A stretch of DNA of 64,000 bases from Conus ventricosus (GCA_018398815.1 CM031595.1:138897559-138961558); one strand, 5' to 3'. Shown: positions 1 to 13,141, counted from the stretch's first letter. Program-made: numbers and translations. The notes: generated by a model not told the origin, from the letters alone.

Positions 1-194
1 ATTGGTATACTCTTGTGTGCATGCCTTTTGGAAGGTGCTGAGTTGAACATTCATGCTCTCCTGTTGAAGTTGGTGGGGGTGTTTTTTGTTCCTTAATGCC
101 TGTCTTTTGTGCCTGATCATTGCTCATTTCAGCTCCCCCAATCCTTCCACCCCTCTTGTGCGTGTGTGCATGCGTCTCTCTCTTTCTCTGTGTG

Positions 195-195
<1 letters not shown>

Positions 196-261
<66 letters not shown>
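196..261. repeat. (CA)n microsatellite
   Basis: An uninterrupted CA dinucleotide run of about 65 bp. Poly-His/Thr reading frames across it are an artefact of the repeat. Confidence 0.97.
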
Positions 262-262
<1 letters not shown>

Positions 263-477
263 TCCTGTTCTATCAAGTTCCTTAGTCAGCAGTCTAAAGG
301 AAGCTACCAATAACTGACAGTCATAAAGCCACCTATCAGCAGAGACTACTGTTCAAGTCATGTAGAACGTGTTCTGGAAGTCTGTTCAAACAATACATAC
401 ACACACCAACACCTTTTAACCCCCCTCCCCCTTGCTGCGGATGATAACTGCCTAGTCTTGAAGCCACTGCTGAGTAG

Positions 478-2112
478 GTATCTTGGAACCCTGGCTAGGT
501 GGGTATCTTGGAATCCTGGCTAGGTGGGTATCTTGGAACCAGGGCTGGGTGGGTGTCTTGGAACCAGGGCTGGGTGGGTGTCTTGGAACCAGGGCTGAGT
601 GGGTGTCTTGGAACCAGGGCTGGGTGGGTGTCTTGGAACCAGGGCTGGGTGGGTGTCTTGGAACCAGGGCTGAGTGGGTGTCTTGGAACCAGGGCTGGGT
701 GGGTGTCTTGGAACCAGGGCTGGGTGGGTGTCTTGGAACCAGGGCTGAGTAGGTGGGTGTCTTGGAACCAGGGCTGGGTGGGTGTCTAGGAACCAGGGCT
801 GGGTGGGTGTCTTGGAACCAGGGCTGGGTGGGTGTCTTGGAACCAGGGCTGGGTGGGTGTCTTGGAACCAGGGCTGGGTGGGTGTCTTGGAACCAGGGCT
901 GGGTGGGTGTCTTGGAACCAGGGCTGGGTGGGCATCTTGGAACCAGGGCTGAGTGGGTGTCTTGGAACCAGGGCTGGGGAACCGGGGCTGAGGGTGGGTG
1001 TCTTGGAAACCAGGCTGAGTGGGGTGTCTTGGAACCAGGGCTGAGTGGGTGTCTTGAACCAGTCTGAGTGGGTGTCTTGGAACCAGGCTGAGTGGGTGGT
1101 TATCTTGGAACCAGGTCTGAGTGGGTATCTTGAACCAGGGCTGAGTGGGTATTTTGGAACCAGGGCTGGTGGGTGTCTTGGAACCAGGGCTGAGTGGTGT
1201 CTTGGAACCAGGGCTGGTGGGTGTCTTGGAACAGGGCTGGGTGGTGTGGTGTCTTGGAACCAGGGCTGAGTGGGTGTCTGGAACCAGGCTGGGTGGTGTC
1301 TTGGAACCAGGCTGGGTGGTGTCTTGGAACCAGGGCTGGGTGGGTGTCTTGGAACCAGGGCTGAGTAGGTGGGTGTCTTGGAACCAGGGTTGAGTGGGTG
1401 TCTTGGAACCAGGGCTGGTGGGTATCTTGGAACCTAGGCTGAGTGGTATCTTGGAACCCAGGCTGAATATCTTGGAACCCAGGCTGAGTGGGCATCTTGG
1501 AACCCAGGCTAAGTGGGTAATCTTGAACTCACACTGAGTGGATGGCTTGGAAGCCAGGCTGAGTGGGTATCTTGGAACCCAGGCTGAGTGGGTATCTTGG
1601 AACCCAGGCTGGGTGGGCATCTTGGAACCCAGGCTGAGTGGGTATCTTGGGACCCAGGCTGAGTGGGTATCTGGGAACCCAGGCTGAGTGGGTATCTTGG
1701 AACCCAGGCTGGGTAGGTATCTTGGAACCCAGGCTGAGTGGGAATCTTTGAACCCAAGCTGAGTGGGTATCTTGGGACCCAGGTTGAGTGGGTATCTTGG
1801 GACCCAGGTTGAGTGGGTATCTTGGGACCCAGGCTGAGTGGTATCTTGGGACCCAGGCTGAGTGGTATCTTGGGACCCAGGCTGAGTGGGTATCTTGGGA
1901 CCCAGGCTGAGTGGGTATCTTGGGACCCAGGCTGAGTGGGTATCCTTGAACCCAGGCTGAGTGGGTATCTTGGAACCCAGGCTGAGTGGTATCTTGGGAC
2001 CCAGGCTGAGTGGGTATCTTGGGACCCAGGCTGAGTGGGTATCCTTGAACCCAGGCTGAGTGGGTATCTTGGAACCAGGCTGAGTGGGTATCTTGGAACC
2101 TAGAGTGGGTAA
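478..2112. repeat. 25-bp minisatellite, about 65 units, two blocks
   Basis: Tandem units of about 25 bp (core GGTGTCTTGGAACCAGGGCT). Up to about 1410 the units read GTGTCTTGGAACCAGGG; from about 1420 they read GTATCTTGGRACCCAGGC, so two subfamilies meet at a boundary. Many units differ by single-base losses. Because 25 is not a multiple of 3 and the unit has few stop triplets, long open frames of repeated peptide appear on both strands (366 codons on the - strand at 520-1620). No start context, splice sites or homology support coding. Confidence 0.95.
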
Positions 2113-3890
2113 GAGTTTTGGAACCTTGGCTAAAAAGGTGTTATTTACATAACTTAAGCAAATAGATCATCCTGGCAGCCACACTCTTACTTTCACAGGA
2201 CTGCAACTTATTTAGGGAGATGATGGTTGTTGTGCTCATATTACTACATGGTTCAAAACAGACCTTAACTTGAAATAAAACAAAACAAAACAACAACAAA
2301 AATTTCTTTAATCATGTAGTCTTCAAGGATATCTAAATGGCAGATTTTGACATTTCAAAGACAAACTAATGTATGGGAAAATACTCACAGCAGACGTTTA
2401 CAAACTGAAATAATAATCTAATACCAATGTTCTAAACAACCATCCCAGTCTGAAGGCCTAATTACATCCTTCGAATTTCTTTTCTTCAAAATTCCTTTTC
2501 CTCCTTCTCTAAACCAGATTTTTCTCTCCCTCAACAACCCCTCCCCTCCATCCCCACCCCCTACCCCTGCTTGACACAAAAGGACAGACACAAGAACCTC
2601 TGGTAAAAACACTAAACGACCAATGAGAAAAACAAAAACTGACACAAGAACCTCTGGTAAAACACTAAATGACCAATGAGAAAAACAAAAACTAATTAAA
2701 AGAATACTTTTTTTATTTCAAAGGTTTTAAGGTTTAATTTCTTCCTTTTCCCCCAAAAAAAAGTATTGAGGAGAATCAAGAAGCATAAGAACCATTTTAC
2801 ACTATACTGTATGACACAGGAAAACAAATCAACAAAGGCCTCATCATGGTCCAACCTGGGTCCAATCAGATGTGAGCAAGCATACATTAAAAACAAAACA
2901 AAGGAAAACATAACTAAACCGACGTCTGACCAGCCTGGCAGATGCCAGGATGTTTTATAACAGAAAGCCTAAACTCCTTTTATAGTCTTGGACCACAATG
3001 AAACTCTGCAGCATTACTGTCATTATTCTTGTTGATCATCGGAGATCTCAACTTCTGTGGCTCCTCTTGCCCTACTCGTGTGTCACCCCCCCTTTTTTTT
3101 TTTTAGCCTCAATCCCCTCAATGTCCATGCCAATATGAGTTTATGTAAAGTCTTCAGTATCAACAAGTTTCGGATGACTGGATAAAGGTTGTGCCGCATT
3201 CTGCAGGACACTTATTCACACTACCTTTGCAACCAAGCAATTATTGTTGTCAGTAAGCGAGCTTAGTAGGCAGTGTAGGCATATGTTGACTCAACGTAGA
3301 CATCACTGAACACCACCATGCAACTTAACCAGCAGTACAGTGTCTCCTCAGGTGGGTTGCCCCTGAAAACCTGATACTGACGGCTCCCAGTGGACTACAG
3401 TGTTGGGGATACAACAGGAACCGGACATGGTGTTGTACAGGGGACAAGGGGGTTGGGTGGGAGTAAAGATGTGGGGCACAAAACATGAGAAATACAAGGA
3501 TGTCATGGAGATTCTGTCCTCGTAATTCTCCCTGGCTATCAGCCCCCTTCACTAAGCATCTTGTTTCTATCCAGCAGAAAAAGGCAAGAACAACCCAGGA
3601 GCAGGAACAGACAGCTGGTGAGAATTACTAAGACAACCACTTCATTTTCCTCATAGAATTCAACTTACTCAGCAGTGACCTATGTTGTTGTTTTTTCTTA
3701 ATGAAGACAGTAACTACTTTCATATAACAACACCTATACTGTTTTGTGTACTTTGTCACATCTTCTTGCACCCTCTCAGTAGCATCACCCTCATATTGCT
3801 CATTCTGGCCTTACCATGTACAGCCAATTCTACACTCAAACCAACCAACTCCCACCCCACAGTAGGCTATGCAAGCCACAGCATCAATGT
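2113..3890. other. Intergenic, no gene recognised
   Basis: AT-rich sequence with poly-A/T runs and no ORF of recognisable type. The only structure seen is a short tandem duplication at 2587-2693. Confidence 0.6.
2587..2693. repeat. Tandem duplication, about 54 bp x 2
   Basis: Two adjacent, nearly identical copies beginning GACACAAGAACCTCTGG (about 2587-2640 and 2641-2693), differing by an A-run length change and one substitution. A recent local duplication. Confidence 0.85.
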
Positions 3891-3899
3891 GCTATGCTG

Positions 3900-3942
3900 C
3901 AGATAAGATAAGATAATGTTGCTTATAGCCCAGCCGACCGCA
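3900..3942 (-). mobile_element. 43-bp 3'-end copy of LINE-A (I-like LINE)
   Basis: Matches the last ~43 bp of the full-length LINE at 9247-15205, including its (CTTAT)n tail read on the - strand. Direct repeats GCTATGCTG (3891-3899 and 3943-3951) flank it as a target-site duplication. An extremely 5'-truncated retrotransposition product. Confidence 0.8.
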
Positions 3943-3951
3943 GCTATGCTG

Positions 3952-4440
3952 GCAAATATATGTTTTGTTCAACAACTTGATCATGGTAAGCCTATGGTTC
4001 TCTACACTATGTGAACACGATCCCAGTGCAAGTACCTTTAAGACTGTATACCTCCCATCTTCCACATTCTGGAACTTACTCCTCAAGAACCAATCCCACC
4101 ACACAAAAGTTTGTATTACTATTGAAAGTTTAAAGCTTATCCATGACCCTTATTTCTTTTTCAGTAATCAAGAAACAACTTTTCCCCTGCCCCTTTAACA
4201 CTTGGCTTGGTTCAATTTCTTGGAAAGTAGATTTTAAAGAAATGAAAAATCTAATGTTTCAGTCCAACTTGTTTAAAGTTTTATGAAAAGAAGAAAGAAA
4301 AACACACAATACACTATTATTTGTCTGAAATTTAACAACCTAGGTAGTTAATAGAAAAGGCAAGTGTAGGATTAGTTCAAATACAACATTCAATAAAGAT
4401 CAGGAAAATGTTTATCCAATAAATCAAATCAAAAAAAACA
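3952..4440. other. Intergenic, nothing recognised
   Basis: AT-rich unique sequence. Short open frames on both strands have no recognisable domain. Confidence 0.55.
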
Positions 4441-5035
4441 CCTCTGGCTAACAACCTGAGTAGAATGCTTTATGTACACCCAACGGACCATGAAGCCACA
4501 TCAAAGAATCCTGGCTAACAACCTGAGAATGCATTACATGCCAACGACCATGGAAGCCACATCAAGAATCCCTGGTAAACAACAACTTAGAGAATCATTG
4601 TAACAGCCCAACGACCATGGTAAGACCACTCAAAAGATCCCTGCTAACAACCTGAGAGAAGCATGTACAGCCAACGGACCATGGAAAGCCACATCAAAGA
4701 GATCCCTGGCTAACAACTGAGAGAAGCATGTACAGCCCAACGGGCATGGAAGCCACATCAAAGAGACCCTGGCTAAACAACCTGAGAGAAGCATGTACGC
4801 CCAACGGACATGGAAGCCACATCAAGAGATCCTGGCTAACAACCTGAAGAAGCATGTACAGCCCACGGACCATGGAAGCCACATCAAAGAGTTCCTGGCT
4901 AACAACTGAGATGAAGCATGTACAGCCCAACCGGACCATGGAAGCCACATCAAAGAGATCCCTGGCTAACAACCTGAGAGAATGCTTGTACAGCCCACGT
5001 ACATGGAACCCACTCAAAGAGATCAACAGAGTTTC
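4441..5035. repeat. 66-bp tandem array, about 9 units
   Basis: Units start with CCTGGCTAACAACCTGAGAG and contain GACCATGGAAGCCACATCAA; starts lie near 4441, 4508, 4569, 4637, 4702, 4766, 4829, 4891 and 4959. Consensus length is about 66 bp (22 codons), so a repetitive frame (LFDVASM motif) appears on the - strand. It is broken by scattered 1-bp losses and has no gene context, so it is called non-coding. Confidence 0.92.
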
Positions 5036-7249
5036 TGTTTGCAAGAACATACACTTCAAAATTATTTTAGTAACAAAGCTTTTTAACAGACAATCACACA
5101 AAGACTACTTGTAAACAAATGAGTGGACTGTTGCACATGTTAAAGTTGTAATTTGTACATTAAAAATATTTTTGTAAAGTGCCATGACATGTATGCAGAA
5201 AAAAAAATTAATATAAAGATGTAAAAATGGAAGGGGAAAGTACTGACAGACATAAAAAAGAACAGAAAGACAGCAAAAAGCAAACAAGAAAGGAGCATCT
5301 GTGGAAAAACAAAAGAATAAAACAAAAGAAAAGAAATAGAAAGAAATGAAGAAATAAGAGAGAAATGGCATTCTCATGCCCCCATTTTGTCTTTTGATGT
5401 TATCAATGGACACTATGCACAAAACCAGACATTCCACCCCCTCAGGACTACTCCTGTTGAACTGAATCACGCTTTCAAGGCAGAGACAAAACTATTTAAA
5501 CAAGTGGAGGAAAAGAGGACTATGAAACGACGGGAGACAAGAGGGAAGAAGTTCAGGAGGGTGGTAGAAGCAGGGACTGATGCTGGAGTGAAACGACAGG
5601 GAGACAAAACGAGTAACCACTCCAGCACTCCACCCCCCTCCCCCACTCTCCCAATCCCAGCCTAGACAGCCCAACAGATGAGAGGCTCCTAAACCACCAT
5701 TAGCCTGCCACGCTCATGATTGAGCTAATTTCTGGTCATGGTGCCCCAGGGCGCTACCAGACCAATCAACGTGCTGCTCTTGTCGTCCGTCATCTGCCGA
5801 CTAACGATGCCCACAAATGACCGCCAGCACTGCCGCCTGAGAAAAAGTTGTCCACGCGCTTCTGCTTCGTGGGTATTGACGCCCACACAAACGTTCCGGC
5901 AGACAGTGGTGCTCAGCGATTTTAGAGCTGTGGGTGACAGCCAACAACACACACTTTGCTCTGCACAACATATGGAACGGCCCACAGAACTGCTAGCAAA
6001 GACGGTGCATTTTCACAAGTAAAAACTCTCTGTACTTACCCAGTGTGCAAGACCACGCAGTTGCAGCTCATTAAGACTTGTTTTTCTTTGTCTACAGAAT
6101 ATTTCATTACGGTGCTCTGTGAGGACATCTAGGACAAAGAAAGGTATTGGGCAATTTGGTATTATGTCTGATATATTTGACTTGTCAGAGGTTTGCTAAG
6201 CTTTGTTCTGTTTTTCTTGTCCTTTTTTATACCTGCAGCTATTCTTTTTTTTTTTTTCTTCCTTTATCCCGCTGTTTTTGTTTTGTTGCTGTTGTTTCAA
6301 TATTGTAAATATTGTAGCCTTACACATGTTTTTCTTGTATTTGTAGTACCAAGAAGATCTGTGCAAATGCCATTCTGGATTTAAAATCTTAATAATAACT
6401 TAACACCTTTCCTTCTTTTTTTCCCCCTGTGCAATATACACATATCTTTCTTCTAACGAAAATGCTATAGGCAGAATGAATTATGTAAAGTTAAACTTTC
6501 ATTCAATACTCAAAAGTGTTAACTTAATTCAAACTCCCACACGCCACCATTCCTTTCTTATGCGTTGACACACAAAATCTTATTATATTGTCTAATGCAT
6601 GTGCATTAAAACAACAAAAAGTTTCAAACTGACAAGAGAGAAAAAAAGTTCGACATTTACAACTGCAGTATAACACTATCCGCCCAATAACTGCCAGGTT
6701 AATGACAGAGGGAGAGTGGGAGTTACAAAACATTTGGTGTAGATAAGCAAGGCCATTAGATATGAAGGACATCAGTAACACGTTTTGCATGCATGTCAAT
6801 ACATCCACATACACACACAACAAGAGAATGAAGGTGAGCACGGAAGAGAAAGGAGGGAGGTACAGCGGTGGGAAGACAGAGAGAGCACACCAAAAAGGAC
6901 AAATGAATTCAAATCATTGAAAGATTATAACTAGAAAACAAACCAAGCCAAAAAGAACGAAACTGATCACAAAATTTTATGTGCAGATGAATCATGAAAG
7001 CTGGTTTTTTACCATTTTTCAAATTCTCATCCATTTTCATCAATTTCACCTTCATCAATATCTGTTCATTCGCCAGCCAAGGCAGAGGGATAAAGGGGGA
7101 AAAATGGAAGTGTGAAAGAGCTGAGGACGAAGACAGAAGGGAAGCATGGGGCTGGGGCGACTGGGAGGGCTAAAGGGAGGGTGGGTGGAGGGGGGGGGGA
7201 GAGGGAGATAACAAAGAAAAGTTAAACAGCCTCTAGGGAAAGGGCGGAC
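5036..7249. other. Intergenic, no gene recognised
   Basis: Mostly AT-rich. Between 5725 and 6022 the base composition is more balanced and both strands are open for about 86-94 codons, but the two frames overlap, neither resembles a family I know, and no splice signals decide between them. I do not call a gene. Confidence 0.5.
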
Positions 7250-7480
7250 AATCGTGACTCTGCCCTGCCTGAGTCATCCCCCTGGGACCTCCGCGATCAA
7301 TGCATGAAAACATTAAAAGTGAGATGAAGAGCCACCATCTTTTTCGTCTTTCTGGATGGCCAATATTTGTGATGGGGATGGCGCCATTAGAACCGGTCCA
7401 TTACCCCGGCTGTGCTGTCAAAGCATCGCATTTGATTAACAGGTTCTGTTGAAGGGTGCGATCACTCTCCCACATGCCCA
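7250..7480. promoter_or_regulatory. Candidate conserved non-coding element
   Basis: High-complexity, non-repetitive island between simple repeats with dense homeodomain/TALE-like and other words: ATCAATGCATG, GCCACCATCTTT (YY1-like), GCTGTCAAAG, TTTGATTAACAGG. A similar island lies at about 7775-7860 (CCATAAAACGTGG, TGATCAATCAATG). No ORF crosses it. This is a guess from texture; only comparison with related species would establish conservation. Confidence 0.2.
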
Positions 7481-7502
7481 CCAGTTAGCTGTTCTCTTTC
7501 GA

Positions 7503-7692
7503 ACACACACACACACACATGCACACACACACGCACGCACACACACACACATGCGCACATTTTAACCCGCTTGCTAGCATATCTCATCCATCCATCGGAC
7601 CCCTCCCCTCCCCCACCTCCTCACAACATTCTTTCTTTCTCACATGCACATGCACACACACACACACTCTTTAAATGCATGCACACACACAC
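7503..7692. repeat. Interrupted (CA)n clusters
   Basis: Three short CA-rich clusters (about 7503-7558, 7644-7669, 7680-7694) interrupted by GCACGC and ATGCAC words. Confidence 0.85.
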
Positions 7693-8312
7693 AGAGATTT
7701 CTCCTTAAAATCTCCTGTGTCACCCACACCAGCACTCTTCCCTTAATTCTCCTTTCCACCCGCCTCTCCACAGCTCTTGGTTCTCTAAGCCCATGACTAT
7801 CAGGACAGCCATAAAACGTGGCTGATCAATCAATGCTGTTCATTTACGGCCCCTTTCTTTCCACGTCTCCATGCCCTTGTCATTGAAATTAACCAAAGCT
7901 CTCTATGCTTGCAGTCAATGTTGTGGAGGTTCTACTCTCTCTCTCTCTCTCTCATCTCTATTTCTTCTCTGCTGTAACCAGAGAAACAGATGTTCTGTAA
8001 CTACTCAGTTCAGTGAATATTACATTGAGAAAAAACGCGGAAAGAAAGTAAATACACACACACACAAACACACACACACAAACACACACACAACAACAAC
8101 AACCACAACAACAACAAAAGAAGAAGAAAAAAAGAAAGAAACAAAAGGTGCTGTAAAGGAAAAACTGCACAATGTTATCATGTTTTTAAACAAAAATCCA
8201 GTGCAGAGGAAAGGAACATTATATATAGCGTGTAATCCCAAAAGGACAAAAGCTTTGAAAAAAGAATATGAAGAGGGGTGATAGGACGAAGGGGATAGGA
8301 TGTGGTGGTGGA

Positions 8313-8440
8313 GGGGGGGGGGGTGGGGGGGGGGGGAAGGGGGAGAAATAAAGATAACACTGAGGCTGCCCTGGCCCTATAGACATATTAAAAGTGATAT
8401 TAAATCAAGATGGCGGAGGGGGGGGGGGGGGGGGGGGGGG
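8313..8440 (+). repeat. Poly-G runs
   Basis: G runs at 8313-8336 (one T interruption) and 8418-8440 (23 G) flank a short high-complexity stretch that contains AAGATGGCGG. Confidence 0.9.
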
Positions 8441-8590
8441 CAGTGATAGGACTACACAGAAGGGACGGGTGGGGGAGAGCAGGACTTGGTGGGGGCTGAA
8501 TTTCTTATGTTAACACAAAAGTCACCTGTGCCATTTTGATGAGTTGGTCTAAGACACGGAGAGAGGTAGGAAGGAGGGAAAAGTTAGTAA

Positions 8591-8593
<3 letters not shown>

Positions 8594-8661
<68 letters not shown>

Positions 8662-8712
8662 ATGTGTGTTTGTGTGTGTGTTTGTGTGTGTGTTTGTGTG
8701 TATGTCTGGTGT
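8594..8712. repeat. (TG)n microsatellite
   Basis: TG run of about 66 bp followed by TG blocks interrupted by CATG and TTTG. Frames through it are repeat artefacts. Confidence 0.95.
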
Positions 8713-9234
8713 GTGTGTACATGCATGCACGTATGCGTGCATACGCACATGACATGTGATGCACATGTGTGCGGAGTGGGAGAGTGGAGGAGCACGGGCG
8801 GATGGTCATTCATGCCTTACTGACCTATACTGATGAAGAAGTAAACTGACTTATACAGATGCTGAAGTAATGTCCTGACTCACTGGTAAAACGGACTGGG
8901 CACAGACCCATGACTTTCACCCAACACAGAAAATCATGTTTGGAGTGACACAGAAATGCAATACTTCAAAACTGCTAAGCACAGACCCAACCTTTTGAAA
9001 ACAAAATACAGACAATGTACTTTTAGAGTCAAAAATCCTTCCGATTATACTCCTAAACACAATTAATCTTTTCATTCTTCCTGAGATGAATGAGTGATAT
9101 GAAGCTGTTTCCACATGTTACCAAACTGGATCAAATTACTGTTATAGACAAACCTTCCTTACCAGTGCAAAGATTTTTTTTTCTTGCTTTCATCTCTATC
9201 CCATTTTTGCAATTAAACTATGACTACAATACTG
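8713..9234. other. Intergenic, nothing recognised
   Basis: Unique AT-rich sequence up to the target-site duplication of the full-length LINE. Confidence 0.55.
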
Positions 9235-9522
9235 TAATACTGACAGATAAGATAAGATAATGTTGCTTATAGCCCAGCCGACCGCAAAGGGCCACATCAG
9301 GGCTGTCACCACGTTAAAATCAACTCACCAGTCATTTTTTTTTTAAATTATAAAAAAAAAAAATCCAACTTTCACACATCTCGTTAAATGACATCGTCTA
9401 CAAACGCACCAGAAACTTTGTTAAAAATCTTTCTGCCGTAAAATCTTAAATCAGATGAAAAATGTTAATCTCTCTCAAAAACTCAAGGATCACGTCAGGC
9501 GGGACATCCCTGAACAGGATCT

Positions 9523-12500
9523 TCATGACTCCGCTGTAAAATGTCTGTGTCTCACATCGTGCAAGTCCCAACACTCTAAAAGAACATGTTTCATTGTGAG
9601 TGGCGCATGACATGGAATGCACCACGGAGCTTCTTCACTCTTTAAAAGGTAAGAATGGGTAAAATACGAATGGCCGGTGTGCAGCCGGCACAGAACCGTT
9701 TCCTCTTTATGACCACCCGACGTAGATGGGAGGAAGTCCTTAAGGTTTGGACGGATCTGAAAGAGTTTGTTATTCGTCTGTGTGTTCCAATCCTCCTGCC
9801 AGAGGTCTCTCACATAATCGTTAATTTTGGGTTTCACATCTGAGCAGGGGATATAAGTGTTGGACAGTTTCTCTCTTGTGGCATTCTTGGCTAAACGATC
9901 AACCATTTCGTTCCTGCCGATGCCAACATGACCAGGAACCCAAGCAAGAGAAATGTTGTAACCGTCCGCCTTCAACTTGCTAAAAAGTTCAAAAAAAAGT
10001 AAAAGTTCTGGATGCTGAAGGTTGCGGCCAGCTAATGGCCTCCAAAGCTGACAGCGAATCCGACAGAACCAGAAAGTCCCTCTTCGAAGAATGTGAGATT
10101 ATCTTCAAAGCCAGTACCAGAGCAGTAAGTTCAGCAGAATAGACAGAAGCATCTGAATGTATATGTTCCAACAATATCTGAGAAGGAGCCCCAGGGCAGT
10201 AGGCTGCACAGGCCACTCCATCCTCAGACTTGGAATCGTCAGTGAAAACTTTTTGATAGGATGGAAATTTGGAACAGAGCTCAGCATACAAAGCCTTGTA
10301 CGCCAGAGAGCTGGTAGACTCTTTGCGAAAAGCTGCAAGATCAAAACGAATCGCTGGTGTGAAAAAGGTCCACGGAGGTTGATCCGGAAACTTGAAAAAT
10401 CCGACACAACTCCTAGGTCTAGACCTGCATTCCGCATGTGAGGCCGCATACGAAGACCAAACGGCGGAATACATTTAGGGTTGTTTTCAAACTTACTTTG
10501 AACGGAGGTCAAAGACACAGTCATAGGCAGGATTCTGCGGTTCTGAGAACAGTCGGATATAATAATTCAAAGACAGTTTCAGCCTGCGGTTGGACAATGA
10601 AGGTTCACCCGCCTCTGCGTACAGGCTGTACACAGGGGTGGTGCGGAACGCTCCAAGACAGAGACGAAGCCCTTGATGGTGGATAGGGTCCAAGAGTTTG
10701 AGGTAAGACGATCTTGCGGAGCCGTAGACAGCACAACCGTAGTCCAGTTTGGAACGGACCAAGGCTCTGTAGAGGTGCAGCAAAGTTTTCTTATCAGCGC
10801 CCCAGTCGGTGTGCGCTACGACCCGCAGAATATTCAGTGCTTTCTGGCAAGCAGTTTTGAGGTGTTTGATGTGGCTGAGAAAGTTAAGTTTTCTGGTCAA
10901 AAATGACTCCCAGAAATTTGGCCTCTTTAACAGCTGGAATGGGAGAATTTTTTCAGGATCTGGGAAAAACTGACGGAAATTATGGAAGTGAATACACTGC
11001 GTCTTTGTTGGAGAAAAGGTGAAACCGTTTTCATCCGCCCACCGATGGATTTTATCTACGCAAAGCTGGAGCCTGCGCTGGACACTTGGGTACAGGCTTC
11101 CAGTTGCGTAGACAGCGAAATCATCCACAAACAATGAGCAGTCTGAACCCTGCTGAACTGATTGAACAATGTTGTTAATCTTAATACTAAAGAGGGCAGG
11201 AGATAGTATGCTCCCCGTGGAACACCCAACTCCTGCTCGTGGACATCAGAGAGAGTGGTGCCAACCCGGACCTGAAACTGTCGTTCTGTGCCAAAAAATT
11301 TTGAACGAAAAGCGGAAGATGACCTCGAAAACCCAGATCGTGGAGATCATGAAGTATCCCCGACTTCCAGGTGGTATCGTAGGCCTTCTCCAAATCAAAG
11401 AAAATTGCCACTGCATGCTGTTTGTTCAGAAAGGCTTCCGAAGTGTAGATTCCAGACGAATCAAATGGTCAACTGTAGTCCGATGTTTGCGGAAACCACA
11501 CTGTTCTTTTCGCCAAAAGGCCATCGGTTTCGAGTTTCCACATGAGCCTAGCATTGACCATTTCTCCATCAATTTACAGATACAGCTGGTCAAAGCTATG
11601 GGACGGTAGTTTGATGGGTTAGAAAGATCTTTTCCAGGTTTGGGAATTGGAATAATGAGGGCTTTCCGCCAAGAAGGTGGAAAGAAACCAGTAGTCCACA
11701 CATGGTTGTATACCTGTAGCAGATGTTCAGACCTATTTGCGGAAGATGTTTCAAGAGTTGATAATGGATTTCATCTAGACCTGGAGAGGAATCGCTGCAA
11801 GAGAGTAAGGCAGATTTCAGCTCGTTTAACGTGAAAGGAAGATTGTAGTCTTCCATGTTGTCTGACGAAAAGTTGCAGGGTGATTTTTCTTTAAAGGGCT
11901 TTGTTTTTGACAAAATTTGGCTGATTTGTTAGAAGAGGGGAATTCTTTATCAATGGTTGAAGCAAGCAGATTAGCAACTGCTTTCTTTCTCTGTTTATTA
12001 AAGAAATCCGAAAACTTGCGATGGTTCACAGTGGGACAGGTGTTCTTCCCTTTGATTTTCTTAATGATGTTCCACACTTTTTTCTTAGAAGTTTTCGATG
12101 TCAGCCTGGAGCAGAAGCTTCTCCAGGACCGACGTTTACTGATTTTAAAAGTGTGTCTTGATTTAGCTCGGAGTTTCTGATGGGTTCGAGCGTTGGGACC
12201 CAAAGGTCGTTGGTACACCTGACGCTAGAGCCCGTTTTCGAACTTTGAAATTTGTTGGCAGTCTGAATCAAACCAGGTGTTTTTGGCATTTGAAGTTTAT
12301 CGGAAGACACTGGAATACAAGCTTTAGCACACTTGATCACAGTGTATTCGTTGTTAGTCAGTGATTCTGCTGGATCCGGACTCTGAAGAAAATCAGTGTC
12401 CTGGAATTCTTTAGAAATAGTGGCTGCAAATAGATCCCAGTTTGCTTTTTATAATTTAGATGTTGAGAAACAGAGACGTGTTCAGTTATTACAGGTTGTA

Positions 12501-13141
12501 GAAGGACAGGAATGGTCACTTCCGTGCAGATCGTCATGGACAGACCACTCATAGTCCAGGACCAGCGAGGGTCACAAACCGACAAATCTAAACACGAAAG
12601 TGAAACCTGTGGAAGAGTGGAGGTAAGTTGCAGATCCGTCGTTCAGACAACACAAATCTAAATCTGAAAGGACATCCTCAATAGCAGACCTCTGGATGAC
12701 GTACTGACACTACCCCAAAGAGGATTGTGACCGTTTAAGTCACCCAACAGCAAAAAAGGTCGAGGAAGTTCTCTTATCAGACTGACAAAGGTCCTGACGA
12801 CAAACCGGGACAGAAGGTGGGAGATAAAGGGAACAGATTGTCACAGTCTTGTGGAGAGTGACTCTCGCAGCTACAGCTGAAGGGAGGTAGACAGAGCGAC
12901 AGGACTATACAACAAAGTTTTGTGTAGGAGAAGGGCAAACACCGCCCGACGGTCCCAACGTGGATGGTTGTGCAGGTTTTTGAAAGAATATTAAAGCCAG
13001 AAAGAGTAAAAGGTCTTCTGGCTTTGAATTGGTTTCCTGAAGAGCCACGACGGAAGGTTTTATAGATTGGCACAGAAGCTGCAGCTCCTCAAAGTTGGAA
13101 TTTAGTCCACGGATATTCCAATGGAATATTGTATTATCCAT
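9523..13141 (-). pseudogene. LINE-A ORF2: endonuclease, reverse transcriptase, RNase H (frame-broken)
   Basis: ORF2 starts at ATG 13141 (IFHWNIRGLNSNFEELQ, SVVALQET: the N and E motifs of AP-like endonuclease). The RT part follows: YRPIALTSCICKLMEK (about 11600), FFDLEKAYDTTW (about 11390), FVDDFAVYA (about 11130, catalytic DD), LDYGCAVYGSA (about 10730). RNase H is clear: FTDDSKS, AELTAL, LSDSLSALEA and WVPGHVGIGRNEMVDRLAK supply the D-E-D-H/D pattern (about 10270-9880). The end has a CIPC...H....C motif and stops at about 9523. Frame breaks occur near 12900, 11900, 11420, 11180, 10490 and 9985. Some may be consensus errors; together they make this copy non-coding as written. Confidence 0.9.

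Noticed and set aside
520..1620. 366-codon open frame on the - strand through the 25-bp repeat
   Set aside because: It is a by-product of a stop-poor repeat whose length is not a multiple of three. Similar frames exist on the other strand; no promoter, splice or homology evidence.
4694..5101. 135-codon - strand frame through the 66-bp repeat
   Set aside because: Unit length is a multiple of three, so a repetitive frame is expected by chance, and most units are broken by indels.
5725..6022. Overlapping open frames on both strands (86 and 94 codons)
   Set aside because: No recognisable domain, no splice context, and no reason to prefer either strand.
8505..8823. Poly-His/Thr/Cys-Val open frames over CA/TG runs (also at 86-317, 26898-27182, 28112-28469 and 61256-61806)
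   Set aside because: These are translations of dinucleotide repeats, not genes.
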